NCBI RefSeq assembly: GCF_026130045.1
Contig: NZ_JAIBNX010000013.1
Location: forward strand, 5,805 to 69,804
Length of the DNA stretch: 64,000 bases
Direction: 5' to 3'
Source: Micromonospora sp. CPCC 205371
GTDB lineage: Bacteria > Actinomycetota > Actinomycetes > Mycobacteriales > Micromonosporaceae
Shown here in pieces: positions 18,761-28,568 of the stretch. The position numbers and the translations under genes were made by a program. Positions within the stretch are counted from its first letter, which is position 1; each line of letters begins with the position of its first letter. Under the pieces are notes generated by a model that saw only the letters and a list, made by a program, of their open reading frames with translations, had not been told where the DNA came from and did not search any database.

Positions 18761-19435
18761 CTAGTCGGCCTCGGCGAACCGTTCCAGGTCGCTGATCGAG
18801 CCGACCACGAGGATGTGATCTCCGTACATCAGCACGGTGTCGGCGGTGGCGTACCCGAACCGGGCGTCGCTGCCCTCCGCCTCGCTTTTGACCGCGACCA
18901 CGGTGACGCCGTACTTGCTGCGCAGCCGGGACTCCCGCAGCGGCATGCCGACGATGTCCCGGGGCGGCTTCGCCTTGATGATCGCGAAGTCCTGGTCGAC
19001 CTCGACGTAGTCGAGCATCCGTCCGGACAGCAGGTGCGCGACCCGTTCGCCCATGTCCTGCTCGGGCAGCACGACGTGGTGGGCGCCGACCCGGCGCAGG
19101 ATGTCGGCGTGCCGTGGGTTGAGTGCTTTGGCCCAGATATCGGTTATGCCCAGGTCAGTCAAGAGGGCGGTGGTGAGGATGCTGGCCTGGATGTCGGTGC
19201 CGATCGCCATGACGGCGCGCCGGAACTCGGGCACGCCGAGCTGCCGCAGGGCTTCGATGTCGGTGCAGTCGGCGGTGGCCACGTTGGCGAGTTGGCCGGC
19301 CAGCTCACGCACCACCTTGTTGCTGCTGTCGATGCCCAGCACCTCGGTGCCGCGGCTGACCAGCTCCATCGCTAGGGCGCTGCCGAACCGGCCGAGGCCG
19401 AGCACGACCACAGGCTCGTTGTGGATGTTAGCCAA
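18761..19435 (-). CDS. Trk/Ktr K+ uptake regulatory NAD-binding subunit
   Basis: 224-aa peripheral protein with an RCK_N Rossmann domain (VVVLGLGRFGSALAMELVSRGTEVLGID, dinucleotide-binding GxGxxG) and an RCK_C domain in the last ~80 residues. It forms the gating ring of a TrkH/KtrB channel and responds to ADP/ATP, NAD(H) or c-di-AMP in relatives. The single RCK_N/RCK_C arrangement and length match KtrA or CglK-type proteins rather than the duplicated TrkA. Its start overlaps the 3' end of the channel gene by 8 nt, so the two are translated together. Confidence 0.94.
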   Translation of the reverse strand: MANIHNEPVVVLGLGRFGSALAMELVSRGTEVLGIDSSNKVVRELAGQLANVATADCTDIEALRQLGVPEFRRAVMAIGTDIQASILTTALLTDLGITDIWAKALNPRHADILRRVGAHHVVLPEQDMGERVAHLLSGRMLDYVEVDQDFAIIKAKPPRDIVGMPLRESRLRSKYGVTVVAVKSEAEGSDARFGYATADTVLMYGDHILVVGSISDLERFAEAD

Positions 19436-20795
19436 CGATCGTCCTCTCCTCGGGCCGCTCGAACCGGCGGCCCCGCTCCCGCACTGCCAGCGCGGACGCC
19501 ACGGTCAAGGGACCGACGCGGCCGATGAACATCAACCCCACCAACAGCAGTACCGCCGGGGGTGGCAGGTCGGCGGTGATGCCGGTGGACAGCCCGACGG
19601 TACCGAACGCGGAGATAGCTTCGAACAGCACACGATCGAGGCTGTGTTTGGTGAGGCCGAGCAGCACGAAGGTGGATACCGCCACCGCTCCGATGCCCAG
19701 CAGGGCGATCGCGAGGGCTTGGCGCTGGTTGCTGGCCGGTATCCGGCGCCGGCCGACGATCACGCTGGTCTCGCCGCGCATCTCGGACCAGATCACGAAG
19801 GCGAGCAGCCCGAACGTGGTCACCTTGATGCCGCCGGCGGTGCCGGCGCTGCCCCCGCCGATGAACATCAGGAGGTCGGTGGCGAACAGGCTCTCCGGTC
19901 GCATCGCGCCCACGTCCACGCTGTTGAACCCGGCGGTGCGGGTCATCGCCGAGTGGAAGAACCCGGCCAGCAGCTTTTCCGGCCCGTGCAGCGGTCCGAA
20001 CGTGCCGGGGTTGGCGCGCTCGACGACCGTGAACACGATCGTGCCGACCGTGAGGAGCACCGCGGTGAGCAGCACGGTTAGCCGCGTCAGCACCGACCAG
20101 GTCTTCGGGCGGCGCCACGCGCGAGCCAGCTCGAACACCACCGGGAAGCCCAACCCGCCGATGATCACCGCAACCGCCACGGTCAGGCTGATCACAGGAT
20201 CATCCGCGTAGGCCATCAGGCTGTCGACGTTGAGGGAGAAACCGGCGTTGTTGAACGCCGAGATGGCGTGGAAGACCCCGTGGTAGATGGCCTGGCCGAC
20301 CGACTTGTCGTAGGCGGTGGCGAACCAGATCGTGAGGATGGCCGCGACCACCCCCTCTACGGCCAGGCTGAAGACCACGATGTTGCGCACCACGCGCCGG
20401 ATGTCGGTCAGTTGCAGCGCCTTGGTTTCAGCCTGTGCTAGCAGCCGGCTGCGCAGCGCCAGCCGCCTCGACCACAGCACCGTGAACAGGGTGGCCAGGG
20501 TCATGATGCCCAGCCCACCGGCCTGGATCAGGGCGAGGATGACCAGCTCGCCGAACACCGACCAGTGCCCGCCGGTGTCCACGGTGACCAAGCCGGTCAC
20601 GCAGACCGCCGATGTGGCGGTGAACAGCGCGTCCGCGAGGTGGGCCCGCTGTCCGGTTTCGGTGGCCACCGGCAGGGACAGCAGTAGCGTGCCGGCGAGG
20701 ACTGCGGTGGCGAACCCACCCACGATCGTACGGGTGGGGTGCTGGAAGCGGTCGGATGTGCGCCGCCACGACTGCGCCGGAGGCCACCGGAGCAT
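19428..20795 (-). CDS. TrkH/KtrB-type K+ channel subunit
   Basis: 455-aa membrane protein of the TrkH family with repeated membrane-pore-membrane units. Pore segments with the selectivity glycines are visible: TATSAVCVTGLVTVDTG, HAISAFNNAGFSLN, AMTRTAGFNSVDVGAM and EAISAFGTVGLSTGIT. It imports K+ (often Na+-coupled in Ktr) and is gated by the RCK protein encoded next to it. The start at 20795 gives a short cytoplasmic lead (about 22 residues) before helix 1. The pair forms the first of three K+ uptake systems in this window. Confidence 0.95.
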   Translation of the reverse strand: MLRWPPAQSWRRTSDRFQHPTRTIVGGFATAVLAGTLLLSLPVATETGQRAHLADALFTATSAVCVTGLVTVDTGGHWSVFGELVILALIQAGGLGIMTLATLFTVLWSRRLALRSRLLAQAETKALQLTDIRRVVRNIVVFSLAVEGVVAAILTIWFATAYDKSVGQAIYHGVFHAISAFNNAGFSLNVDSLMAYADDPVISLTVAVAVIIGGLGFPVVFELARAWRRPKTWSVLTRLTVLLTAVLLTVGTIVFTVVERANPGTFGPLHGPEKLLAGFFHSAMTRTAGFNSVDVGAMRPESLFATDLLMFIGGGSAGTAGGIKVTTFGLLAFVIWSEMRGETSVIVGRRRIPASNQRQALAIALLGIGAVAVSTFVLLGLTKHSLDRVLFEAISAFGTVGLSTGITADLPPPAVLLLVGLMFIGRVGPLTVASALAVRERGRRFERPEERTIVG

Positions 20796-20882
20796 CGAAC
20801 CTCCGCACCCGTCTTGAGCAGATGATCTCGTCCCGGCACACAGTACGTGGTCAGCGCGGCCGGCGGGGTTCGCGCCGGAGGC

Positions 20883-22268
20883 CTAGGCGGCGAGGCGGCG
20901 CAGCGCTCGCGGTACGAGCAGGATCAGCCACAGGCCGGCGCAGCACGCGCCGAGGGCGAGGTCGGCCGGTTGCGCGCCCTGCCACGTTTGGACGATCCAG
21001 TACGTGGGCAGCGGCACGAACATCCAGCTGGCGGCGCCGGTCAACCACCATGCGGCGAGCGGGGCGTAGGCGGGTAGGCCGAGGGCTTTGGTGGCGGCGA
21101 TGCCTTCGACCCGGTTGTCGGTGGTGGCGAGCACGGCGAGGGTGAAGGCCGGGGCGAGGGGGACGGCGAGCAGGCAGGACGGCCACGCGGTGGCCGGCAC
21201 GAGTGCGGACAGCGGTGCCGCAATGGCCAGCCCGGCGGCGGCGAACGCGGTGACCAGGCCGAGCCGGTAGGCCAGGTACCGGCGCACGCCGAGAGGGCTG
21301 ACGCGGATCGTGTGCAGGGCGCCGTCGTCGCGGTCGTCGAGCACGAGCAGCGCGCCGATCATGCCGGCGACGATTGGGACGTGCAGCACGACCGCCAGCA
21401 GCGCGATGACGGGAAGGTAGCCGGTCAGGTCGATGCCGTGAACCCGGTCGATCCATCCGGTGAGCGGTGGTATCGCGAGGCGCAGCAGCAGGCCGAGCAG
21501 CAGCGGGCTGGCCGCGATCGGCCACACGATCGCCTCGCGGGAGATGTTGCGCAGGTCGGCCCGCGCGTAGGAGGGCCGGCCACCGGAGGCAACCGCCCGT
21601 CGCGGCGGTGATGGTGTGCCAGTCCCGGTACCGGTGGCCGTGCGTACCGCGTGCCCGACCGCGGGGACGGCCCACGCGGCGAGGTATCCGAGCAGCAGCG
21701 GGGGCGGATACGGAGCATTCCCGCGCAGGAGGGCGAGCGCACCGGTCGTGGGTATCGCGTACCAGAGTGGATGCGGCAGCAGACCGGCCGCGGCGGCCAA
21801 GGGCACCGCCAGCAGCGGCGCGAGCAGCCACGGCGCGGTGGTCAAGAATCCCATGAGGGTACGCCGCCGGTGAGCGACGGTCAGCCCGGCGGCCATCAGC
21901 ATCAATGCGGTGAGGGCGACGGCGGCGAGTCGGACCCCGATCCGACCGCCGGAGGCGATCACGATCGGGACGGCGGCCACCACGATGAGGGTCCACAGTG
22001 GCGTGATCCGGGTGGCGGCGATGGCGGCGGGTCGGACCGGACTCACCATGAGGACGGCGGTGACGCCGGTGGCGCGGTCGGCGACGACCAAGGCCCCGGC
22101 GATGAATACACCAACGGCGGTGACCTCGACGAACAGCAGGTACGGCGCCGCGAGCGGGGCCACGGCTGCCAAAACGGTCCACGGTACGGCCAGGCCGAGC
22201 ACGAGGTGCGGGATGCGGTGCCGGGCCTGCACCCGCCACTGCAGACCTAGCAGCGCGAGCGTGGTCAC
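20883..22268 (-). CDS. ABC transporter permease
   Basis: 461-aa protein with two halves, each with about six membrane helices, separated by a polar Gly/Thr/Pro-rich linker (TGTGTGTPSPPRRAVASGG). This duplicated layout resembles actinobacterial fluoroquinolone-type export permeases. No nucleotide-binding motif is present; the ATPase is the adjacent upstream gene, whose stop overlaps this start by 4 nt. A TetR repressor gene is divergent from the pair. The exported substrate is unknown, probably a toxic compound or lipid. Confidence 0.86.
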   Translation of the reverse strand: MTTLALLGLQWRVQARHRIPHLVLGLAVPWTVLAAVAPLAAPYLLFVEVTAVGVFIAGALVVADRATGVTAVLMVSPVRPAAIAATRITPLWTLIVVAAVPIVIASGGRIGVRLAAVALTALMLMAAGLTVAHRRRTLMGFLTTAPWLLAPLLAVPLAAAAGLLPHPLWYAIPTTGALALLRGNAPYPPPLLLGYLAAWAVPAVGHAVRTATGTGTGTPSPPRRAVASGGRPSYARADLRNISREAIVWPIAASPLLLGLLLRLAIPPLTGWIDRVHGIDLTGYLPVIALLAVVLHVPIVAGMIGALLVLDDRDDGALHTIRVSPLGVRRYLAYRLGLVTAFAAAGLAIAAPLSALVPATAWPSCLLAVPLAPAFTLAVLATTDNRVEGIAATKALGLPAYAPLAAWWLTGAASWMFVPLPTYWIVQTWQGAQPADLALGACCAGLWLILLVPRALRRLAA

Positions 22269-23119
22269 AGCGGGCCGCCGGCCACCGCGATGAACACGTC
22301 GGCCAGGGTGGCTTCGCTGGAATGGATGGTCTGCACCGTGCCGGTGGCCAACAGGTCGCGCAGCCCTGGGTCGCCCGTACCCGGGAAGGTGGCGCGCGCC
22401 GGGGCGCCGCCCGCCGTGTACTCGACGGTGACCGTCGGTGTGCCGTGGGCCAGCCGCAGCGCCCGCGGTGCGTCAACGGCGACCAGCCGGCCGGCGTGCA
22501 TGAAGGCGACGCGGTCACACAGATGGTCGGCGGTGGCCATGTCGTGGGTGGTCAGGAAGACGGTACGGCCGGCGGCGGCCTGCCCGGCGATGATTGCCCT
22601 AACCTGCGCGGCGTGGCTGGGGTCAAGGCCGGAGGTGGGCTCGTCGAGGAACAGCAGGTCCGGCTCGTGCAGGATGGCCCGCGCGAGGTTGAGCCGGACC
22701 TGCATGCCCTTGGACAGGTCGGCCGCGCGCCGGTCGGCCACGTCGGCGAGCCCCACCGCGTCCAGGGCCCGGGCGACGGCGGGCATCGCGCGGTGGTGGA
22801 GGCCGGCGAACGCGGCCAGGTTCTCCCGGCAGGTCAGCTTCGGGTAGTGCGCCGGCTGCTCGAAGCCGACCCCGATACGCCGGTACAGGTCGGCGCCCCA
22901 TTCCTGTACCGGGCGGCCCAGCACCACCAACTCGCCCTGGAATTTTCGAAGCTGCCCGGTCAACGCCTTCTGGGTGGTGGACTTGCCGGCCCCGTTCGGG
23001 CCGAGGAAACCGAACACCTCGCCGGCGGAGATGGCGAAGTCGATGCCAGCCACCGCGTCGCTGGCCGCGCGGGGGTAGCGGACCCGTAATCCGGACGCTC
23101 GCACCACCACATCTCGCAC
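22265..23119 (-). CDS. ABC transporter ATP-binding protein
   Basis: 284-aa ABC ATPase. Walker A is [17 protein letters not shown], the signature is the slightly degenerate DLSKGMQVRLNLARAI, Walker B is [13 protein letters not shown], and the H loop is FLTTHDM. It energises the permease encoded immediately downstream. The intergenic region to the divergent TetR gene carries a palindrome overlapping its likely promoter, so expression is probably repressed until an inducer binds TetR. Confidence 0.93.
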   Translation of the reverse strand: MRDVVVRASGLRVRYPRAASDAVAGIDFAISAGEVFGFLGPNGAGKSTTQKALTGQLRKFQGELVVLGRPVQEWGADLYRRIGVGFEQPAHYPKLTCRENLAAFAGLHHRAMPAVARALDAVGLADVADRRAADLSKGMQVRLNLARAILHEPDLLFLDEPTSGLDPSHAAQVRAIIAGQAAAGRTVFLTTHDMATADHLCDRVAFMHAGRLVAVDAPRALRLAHGTPTVTVEYTAGGAPARATFPGTGDPGLRDLLATGTVQTIHSSEATLADVFIAVAGGPL

Positions 23120-23130
23120 GCTATGAAGAG

Positions 23131-23145
23131 TTGCACGCGATGCAA
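23131..23145. promoter_or_regulatory. Probable TetR operator
   Basis: TTGCA-CGCGA-TGCAA is a perfect 5-bp inverted repeat with a 5-bp spacer, set between the divergent ABC and tetR genes. On the minus strand a TTGACG -35-like hexamer lies just upstream, so a bound repressor would block the ABC operon promoter. Only 52 bp separate the two start codons. Confidence 0.6.
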
Positions 23146-23171
23146 GTTTACGTCAACTGTAGGATGGCGGC

Positions 23172-23774
23172 GTGGTCGAGGCGGAGATGGGTCTGCGGGA
23201 GCGCAAGAAGCAGCGGACCCGACAGACGTTGGCGGACGCGGCCCTGCGGCTGTTCATGGAGCGCGGCTACCAACACACCACCGTGGCCGATATCGCCGCC
23301 GCGGCGGATGTGTCGACCCGTACCTTCTTCAGCTACTTCCCCGCCAAGGAGGACGTGGTTTTCGCTGACACGGATGAGCGCATCGCGGCGATGCGTGAGG
23401 CGTTGGCCGGCCTGCCCGCCGGTACCCCGCCGGCACGGGCGGCGCACCGCATGGTGGAGCGGGTGTTCGCCGCCGGCGGCGCTCTGTTCGGCCCGGACCG
23501 CGCCGCGCGGGCCGCCCTCGTGGTCAGCAGTCCTGAGCTACGCGCCAAAGCCCTGGAACGCCTCCTGGCCGCCCAGCAGCAGTTCGCCGGCTGGCTGCGC
23601 ACCGCGTACCCAGACATGGACCCGGTGCGGGCGGCGGCCGTCGCCGGCGCGCTCATTGGCGGCCTGGTCGGCGCGGCGCTGGCCAGCTTCGAGCGCGGCG
23701 ACCCTGTGGACCGGCTCCGCAGCGCACTGGACGGAGCGGTCACGCTGCTCGAAGAAGGCGTTCGCGCCAGCTGA
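23172..23774 (+). CDS. TetR-family transcriptional regulator
   Basis: 200-aa regulator. The N-terminal helix-turn-helix RERKKQRTRQTLADAALRLFMERGYQHTTVADIAAAADVSTRTFFSYFPAKEDVVF is a textbook TetR_N domain of the AcrR type. The C-terminal ligand domain is not assignable. The start is GTG at 23172 (VVEAEMG); a TAGGAT hexamer ends just 6 nt upstream, so the mRNA may be leaderless. It most likely represses the divergent ABC exporter and itself. Confidence 0.93.
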   Translation: MVEAEMGLRERKKQRTRQTLADAALRLFMERGYQHTTVADIAAAADVSTRTFFSYFPAKEDVVFADTDERIAAMREALAGLPAGTPPARAAHRMVERVFAAGGALFGPDRAARAALVVSSPELRAKALERLLAAQQQFAGWLRTAYPDMDPVRAAAVAGALIGGLVGAALASFERGDPVDRLRSALDGAVTLLEEGVRAS

Positions 23775-23832
23775 CCCGCCCTGGCCGCGGCGGTCACCGG
23801 CCATCGGTGGTCATAGGTCTTACCCTACCGAT

Positions 23833-25887
23833 GTGGTTCGCCCAACCGCCGTGCTCAAACGGCTCCTGGTCGGCCGGCCGATGCGTTCGGACCGGCTGCA
23901 CCACACGCTGCTGCCCAAGCGGATCGCGCTGCCGGTGTTCGCCTCGGACCCGATGTCCAGCGTGGCGTACGCGCCAGCGGAGATCCTGCTGACCTTGTCG
24001 ATCGGCGGCCTGGCCGCCTACGCCTACGCGCCGTGGGTGGCGCTGGTCGTGGTGCTGGTACTGCTGACCGTGGTGGCCAGCTACCGGCAGAACGTGCGCG
24101 CCTACCCCTCCGGCGGCGGCGACTACGAGGTCGCCACCGTCAACCTCGGCGGCCGGTTCGGCCTGGTCGTCGGCAGCGCCCTGCTGGTCGACTACGTCCT
24201 CACCGTGGCCGTATCGGTGGCCTCGGGCATCAACAACCTCGGCTCGGCAATCCCGTTCGTGGCAGAGCACCGCGTTGGCCTCGCGGTCACCGTGGTCGCG
24301 ATCCTGACCGCCATAAACCTGCGCGGCGTCCGCGAGTCAGGGGCGGCCTTCGCCATCCCCACCTACCTGTTCATCACCGTCATCCTCGGGATGATCGTCT
24401 GGGGCTTCACACGGATGGTCGTGCTCGGCGAGACGGTCCGCGCCGAAAGCGCCGGGTTCGAGCTGCGCGCCGAACACTCCGTGCTCGGGTTCGCCTTCGT
24501 GTTCCTGCTGGTGCGCGCGTTCTCCTCCGGCTGCGCCGCGCTGACCGGTGTGGAGGCCATCGCCAACGGGGTACCGGCGTTCAAACCACCCAAGAGCCAG
24601 AACGCGGCGACCACGCTGCTGATCCTCGGCGTGATCGCGGTGACCATGTTCATGGGCATCATCCTGCTGGCCAACCGCACCGGGCTGATCTACGCCGAGG
24701 ACCCGGCCAGCCAACTAGTCGGCGCACCCGCCGACTACCAGCAGAAGACCGTGACCGCCCAACTCGCCGACGCCGTGTTCAGCGGCAACACGGTCGCCCT
24801 GGTGCTGGTCACCGCGGTCACCGCGCTGATCCTGTTCCTGGCCGCCAACACCGCCTACAACGGCTTCCCCGTGCTCGGCTCCATCCTGGCCCAGGACCGC
24901 TACCTGCCCCGTCAACTGCACACCCGCGGCGATCGGCTCGCGTTCTCCAACGGCATCTTCTTCCTCGCCGTGTTCGCTACGATCCTGATCGTCGGATTCC
25001 GGGCGAGCGAGACCCGGCTGATCCAGCTCTACATCGTCGGGGTGTTCGTCTCCTTCACCCTTTCCCAGACCGGAATGCTGCGGCACTGGAACCGGCTGCT
25101 GCGCACCGAGCGCGACCCGGAAAACCGCCGCCGCATGCACCGGGCCAGAGCCATCAACGGATTCGGCGCCTTCATGACCGGCGCGGTGCTCATCCTCGTG
25201 CTGGCCACCAAGTTCACCCACGGCGCATGGATCTCCATTGCAGCGATGGCCGTCATCTACCTCATCATGGTCGCGATCCGGCGGCACTACACCACCGTGG
25301 CCCGCGAACTTGCCCCGGCCGAGGAGCGCCCCGTGCTGCCGGCCCGCAACCACGCGGTAGTGCTGGTCAGCAAGGTCCACCAGCCGACCCTGCGGGCGGT
25401 GGCGTACGCCCGCGCGACCCGACCAGACACCCTCACCGCCGTGACGGTCAACGTCGACGACAAGGACACCCAACAGATCCAAGCCGAGTGGGAGCGCCGG
25501 CAGGTGCCGGCGCCGCTCACGGTGATCGAATCCCCGTACCGGGAGATCACCGGACCGATCATCGACTACGTCAAGTCGGTACGCCGCAAGTCACCCCGCG
25601 ACGTGGTCACCGTCTTCATCCCCGAGTACGTCGTCGGACACTGGTGGGAAAACCTCCTGCACAACCAGAGCGCGCTGCGTATCAAAGGCCGGCTGCTTTT
25701 CGAACCCGGCGTGATGGTCACCAGCGTGCCCTGGCAGCTGGCCTCCAGCAGCACCCGAGACCTGGCCCGCTACGACCGCGAGCTGGCCCGCGGACCGGCA
25801 CGCGGACCCCGCGCGCACGCCGTCTCGGGCGAGCCCCAGAGCAGCCACCCCACCACGACTGAGGACGAGCCGCCCGAGCGGAGGTGA
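23833..25887 (+). CDS. KimA-like K+ importer, APC superfamily
   Basis: 684-aa protein with 12 membrane helices and a ~190-residue cytoplasmic C-terminal domain with a Usp-like fold. Stretches match Bacillus KimA (YdaO) closely in memory: GSALLVDYVLTVAVSVASG, RAFSSGCAALTGVEAIANGVPAFK, PRQLHTRGDRLAFSNG, FTLSQTGM, and LHNQSALRIKGRLLF near the end. KimA is a K+/H+ symporter of high affinity, inhibited by c-di-AMP in Bacillus. I set the start at GTG 23833 (VVRPTAVLKRLL); TACCCT lies 6 nt upstream and no Shine-Dalgarno is present, so it may be leaderless. A small membrane protein follows after 5 nt. Confidence 0.9.
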   Translation: MVRPTAVLKRLLVGRPMRSDRLHHTLLPKRIALPVFASDPMSSVAYAPAEILLTLSIGGLAAYAYAPWVALVVVLVLLTVVASYRQNVRAYPSGGGDYEVATVNLGGRFGLVVGSALLVDYVLTVAVSVASGINNLGSAIPFVAEHRVGLAVTVVAILTAINLRGVRESGAAFAIPTYLFITVILGMIVWGFTRMVVLGETVRAESAGFELRAEHSVLGFAFVFLLVRAFSSGCAALTGVEAIANGVPAFKPPKSQNAATTLLILGVIAVTMFMGIILLANRTGLIYAEDPASQLVGAPADYQQKTVTAQLADAVFSGNTVALVLVTAVTALILFLAANTAYNGFPVLGSILAQDRYLPRQLHTRGDRLAFSNGIFFLAVFATILIVGFRASETRLIQLYIVGVFVSFTLSQTGMLRHWNRLLRTERDPENRRRMHRARAINGFGAFMTGAVLILVLATKFTHGAWISIAAMAVIYLIMVAIRRHYTTVARELAPAEERPVLPARNHAVVLVSKVHQPTLRAVAYARATRPDTLTAVTVNVDDKDTQQIQAEWERRQVPAPLTVIESPYREITGPIIDYVKSVRRKSPRDVVTVFIPEYVVGHWWENLLHNQSALRIKGRLLFEPGVMVTSVPWQLASSSTRDLARYDRELARGPARGPRAHAVSGEPQSSHPTTTEDEPPERR

Positions 25888-25892
25888 GAAGG

Positions 25893-26321
25893 GTGAGCGA
25901 GCCGACCACGCCACTGGACAGCCGCAACCCGCTCGAACTGGCTGCCGCATCCGCCGCATTGATCACCGCCACCACGGTCGCCGCGGCACTGTTCCCGGCC
26001 GCCGACACCTCCGCCCGTCTTGTGGTGATGGCCATCGCCGTCGGCGGCTGCGCGGCGCTGACCCGGGCCCGCACCGCCCTGTCTACTGCCGGCCTGGGAT
26101 ACCTGCTGTTCACCGGATTCCTTGTCAACACCCAGGGCGAACTCACCTGGGATGGCACCACCAGCTCGTGGCGGCTTGCGACGATCACAACCGCCACCGG
26201 GCTCGGGCAACTGTGCCGTTGGATCCAGGCGGCCAGAATCGAGGCCGCCGTCGACGCCGAACTACGGCAACTGCTCGATGAAGCGGCATCGGGTAGGGGA
26301 AACGGGCACCATCCCGCGTGA
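25893..26321 (+). CDS. Small membrane protein linked to K+ transport, copy 1
   Basis: 142-aa protein with about four predicted helices. Its middle, GLGYLLFTGFLVNTQGELTWDGTTSSWR, is nearly identical to the 92-aa protein at the head of the kdp operon (GLGCLLFTGFLVNRYGELTWDGTTSVWR). It begins at GTG 25893, with GGAGG 8 nt upstream inside the end of the KimA-like gene, so the two are co-transcribed. I know no function for this family. Its double association with K+ importers suggests an accessory or regulatory subunit. Confidence 0.78.
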   Translation: MSEPTTPLDSRNPLELAAASAALITATTVAAALFPAADTSARLVVMAIAVGGCAALTRARTALSTAGLGYLLFTGFLVNTQGELTWDGTTSSWRLATITTATGLGQLCRWIQAARIEAAVDAELRQLLDEAASGRGNGHHPA

Positions 26322-26369
26322 TCCACGCCGCGGCAGGCAGATGCGGCTTCGGGTGTCGAGCCAGTCGGA

Positions 26370-26699
26370 TCAGGCGAACTGCGCGGCGCCCCAGTAGTGG
26401 GAGCGCACCTCAAGCGCGTGGGGCTCGGCGAGCATGTTGCCGACCAGCGGCGAGAAGTTGGGGGCGCTGGTGATGGTCGGCATGGTATGCGGCACCCAGA
26501 TTGCTTCACCGTCGAGCTCGGCCTGCTCCAGGTCAACCAAGCGGGTGGACTTGCGGATCAGCCCGTAGGTGACCGCGGCGGCTCCGCCTGGGGCGTTCAT
26601 GTCGGTCGGGTACTGGTAGACCGCGGTGATCTTCCCGACCGGCTGGTAGTCGCTGTCGCGCAGCTCGCGGCCGATCAGGTCGTCGACGGGTAGAGACAT
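26370..26699 (-). CDS. PRC-barrel domain protein
   Basis: 109-aa protein. The first ~75 residues, DLIGRELRDSDYQPVGKITAVYQYPTD, resemble the PRC-barrel fold, which binds RNA, protein or photosynthetic reaction centre in different families. The ATG has GGAGGTGCGAC directly upstream. A leader of about 200 nt lies before it and begins with leader element copy D. Its stop faces the stop of the preceding membrane protein across 48 bases, with no obvious terminator. Confidence 0.75.
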   Translation of the reverse strand: MSLPVDDLIGRELRDSDYQPVGKITAVYQYPTDMNAPGGAAAVTYGLIRKSTRLVDLEQAELDGEAIWVPHTMPTITSAPNFSPLVGNMLAEPHALEVRSHYWGAAQFA

Positions 26700-26877
26700 G
26701 TCGCACCTCCAGCATCAGGCTGTGGTGCACGGTGCCCGGCCCGGTGGCGACGCGGGATCCGTCGCCTTCTCGTCCCAGCGCGCGTGCCCAGCGTGGTTTC
26801 CGGCTGGGCATGGGAGAGCGGCGCTAGAGCGACGAAGGATCATCGGTGGCCTCATGATCGGGAACTCGTGCTTGTAA

Positions 26878-26903
26878 TGCCGACCAGACTTCCCGGCGCA
26901 CCT
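26878..26903 (-). promoter_or_regulatory. Conserved 26-nt leader element, copy D
   Basis: Minus-strand AGGTGCGCCGGGAAG then TCTGGTCGGCA, with TATCCT ending 7 nt before it. It lies about 180 bp upstream of the PRC-barrel start, the longest leader of the four. A GTG within the element opens a 23-codon frame (MRREVWSALQARVPDHEATD...) ending in TAG. The intervening 26700-26877 has no other gene I can support. Confidence 0.75.
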
Positions 26904-27040
26904 ACCGCTCAGGATACGGAACGTTAAGGCGGAACGCACGGCCAGCAATCGACAACTCTCGCCGCCGGGCGGGTTGCCGGCCGCCGTTGCGGTGCCGGCC
27001 TCGTGCGGTACAGTACGTTCAGTATCTTCTTAACGCCGCC

Positions 27041-27592
27041 GTGAGGTGCGTGGTGTCCGGGGTGTCGCCGCAGGAGCGCGAGTTCGTCGAGCGGATCGGG
27101 CTGTTCATGGAGCAGCTCGGCGGCACTCGGATGATGGGTCGCATCTACGGGTGGCTGACGATCTGCCCGGCCGAGCATCAGTCGATCACCGAGCTGGCCG
27201 AGGTGCTGCAGGTCAGCAAGGCCTCGATCAGCACGGTCATCCGGCAGCTGGAGCAGGGTCAGATCGTGGAGAGGGCGCCGGTGTCCGGTACCCGCCAGCA
27301 CCACTACCGGCTCCGGCCCGGCGGATGGGCCCAGGTGATGCGGGCGCGGGCCGTACTCGGCCGCGTTGGGGTCGACGCGGCCGAGTACGGCTTGGCGGTG
27401 ATCGATGATGACCGTGGTGGCCGGCGTGAGCGGCTGGAGGAGCTGCGGGACTACTTCACGTTCGTGACATCCGAGTTCGGTGACGAGATGGTGCGCCGGT
27501 GGGAGGCGTACCGCAAGCGACGCCGTGACGCGCACGTTGACGGGCCGGCGCAGGCCGCGGCCCGCAGGACGGACTCCGACCCGCCCCGCTGA
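27041..27592 (+). CDS. MarR/GbsR-like transcriptional regulator
   Basis: 183-aa regulator with a winged helix-turn-helix: MGRIYGWLTICPAEHQSITELAEVLQVSKASISTVIRQLEQGQIVERAPVSGTRQHHYRL. The pattern (GGTRMMGRIYGWLTIC) is that of the GbsR/MarR type often found before ABC exporters in actinomycetes. Several GTG codons are possible starts (27041, 27050, 27053, 27062); I give the first after the TATCTT promoter-like hexamer near 27022. The ABC ATPase and permease genes follow in the same direction after 58 bp, so it probably controls them. Confidence 0.85.
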   Translation: MRCVVSGVSPQEREFVERIGLFMEQLGGTRMMGRIYGWLTICPAEHQSITELAEVLQVSKASISTVIRQLEQGQIVERAPVSGTRQHHYRLRPGGWAQVMRARAVLGRVGVDAAEYGLAVIDDDRGGRRERLEELRDYFTFVTSEFGDEMVRRWEAYRKRRRDAHVDGPAQAAARRTDSDPPR

Positions 27593-27650
27593 GCGCACAC
27601 TCAGCGGTTCGTCGTAGTCCAACCCTGCCCTCATTTATAGAGGAGTGTCA

Positions 27651-28564
<914 letters not shown>

Positions 28565-28568
<4 letters not shown>

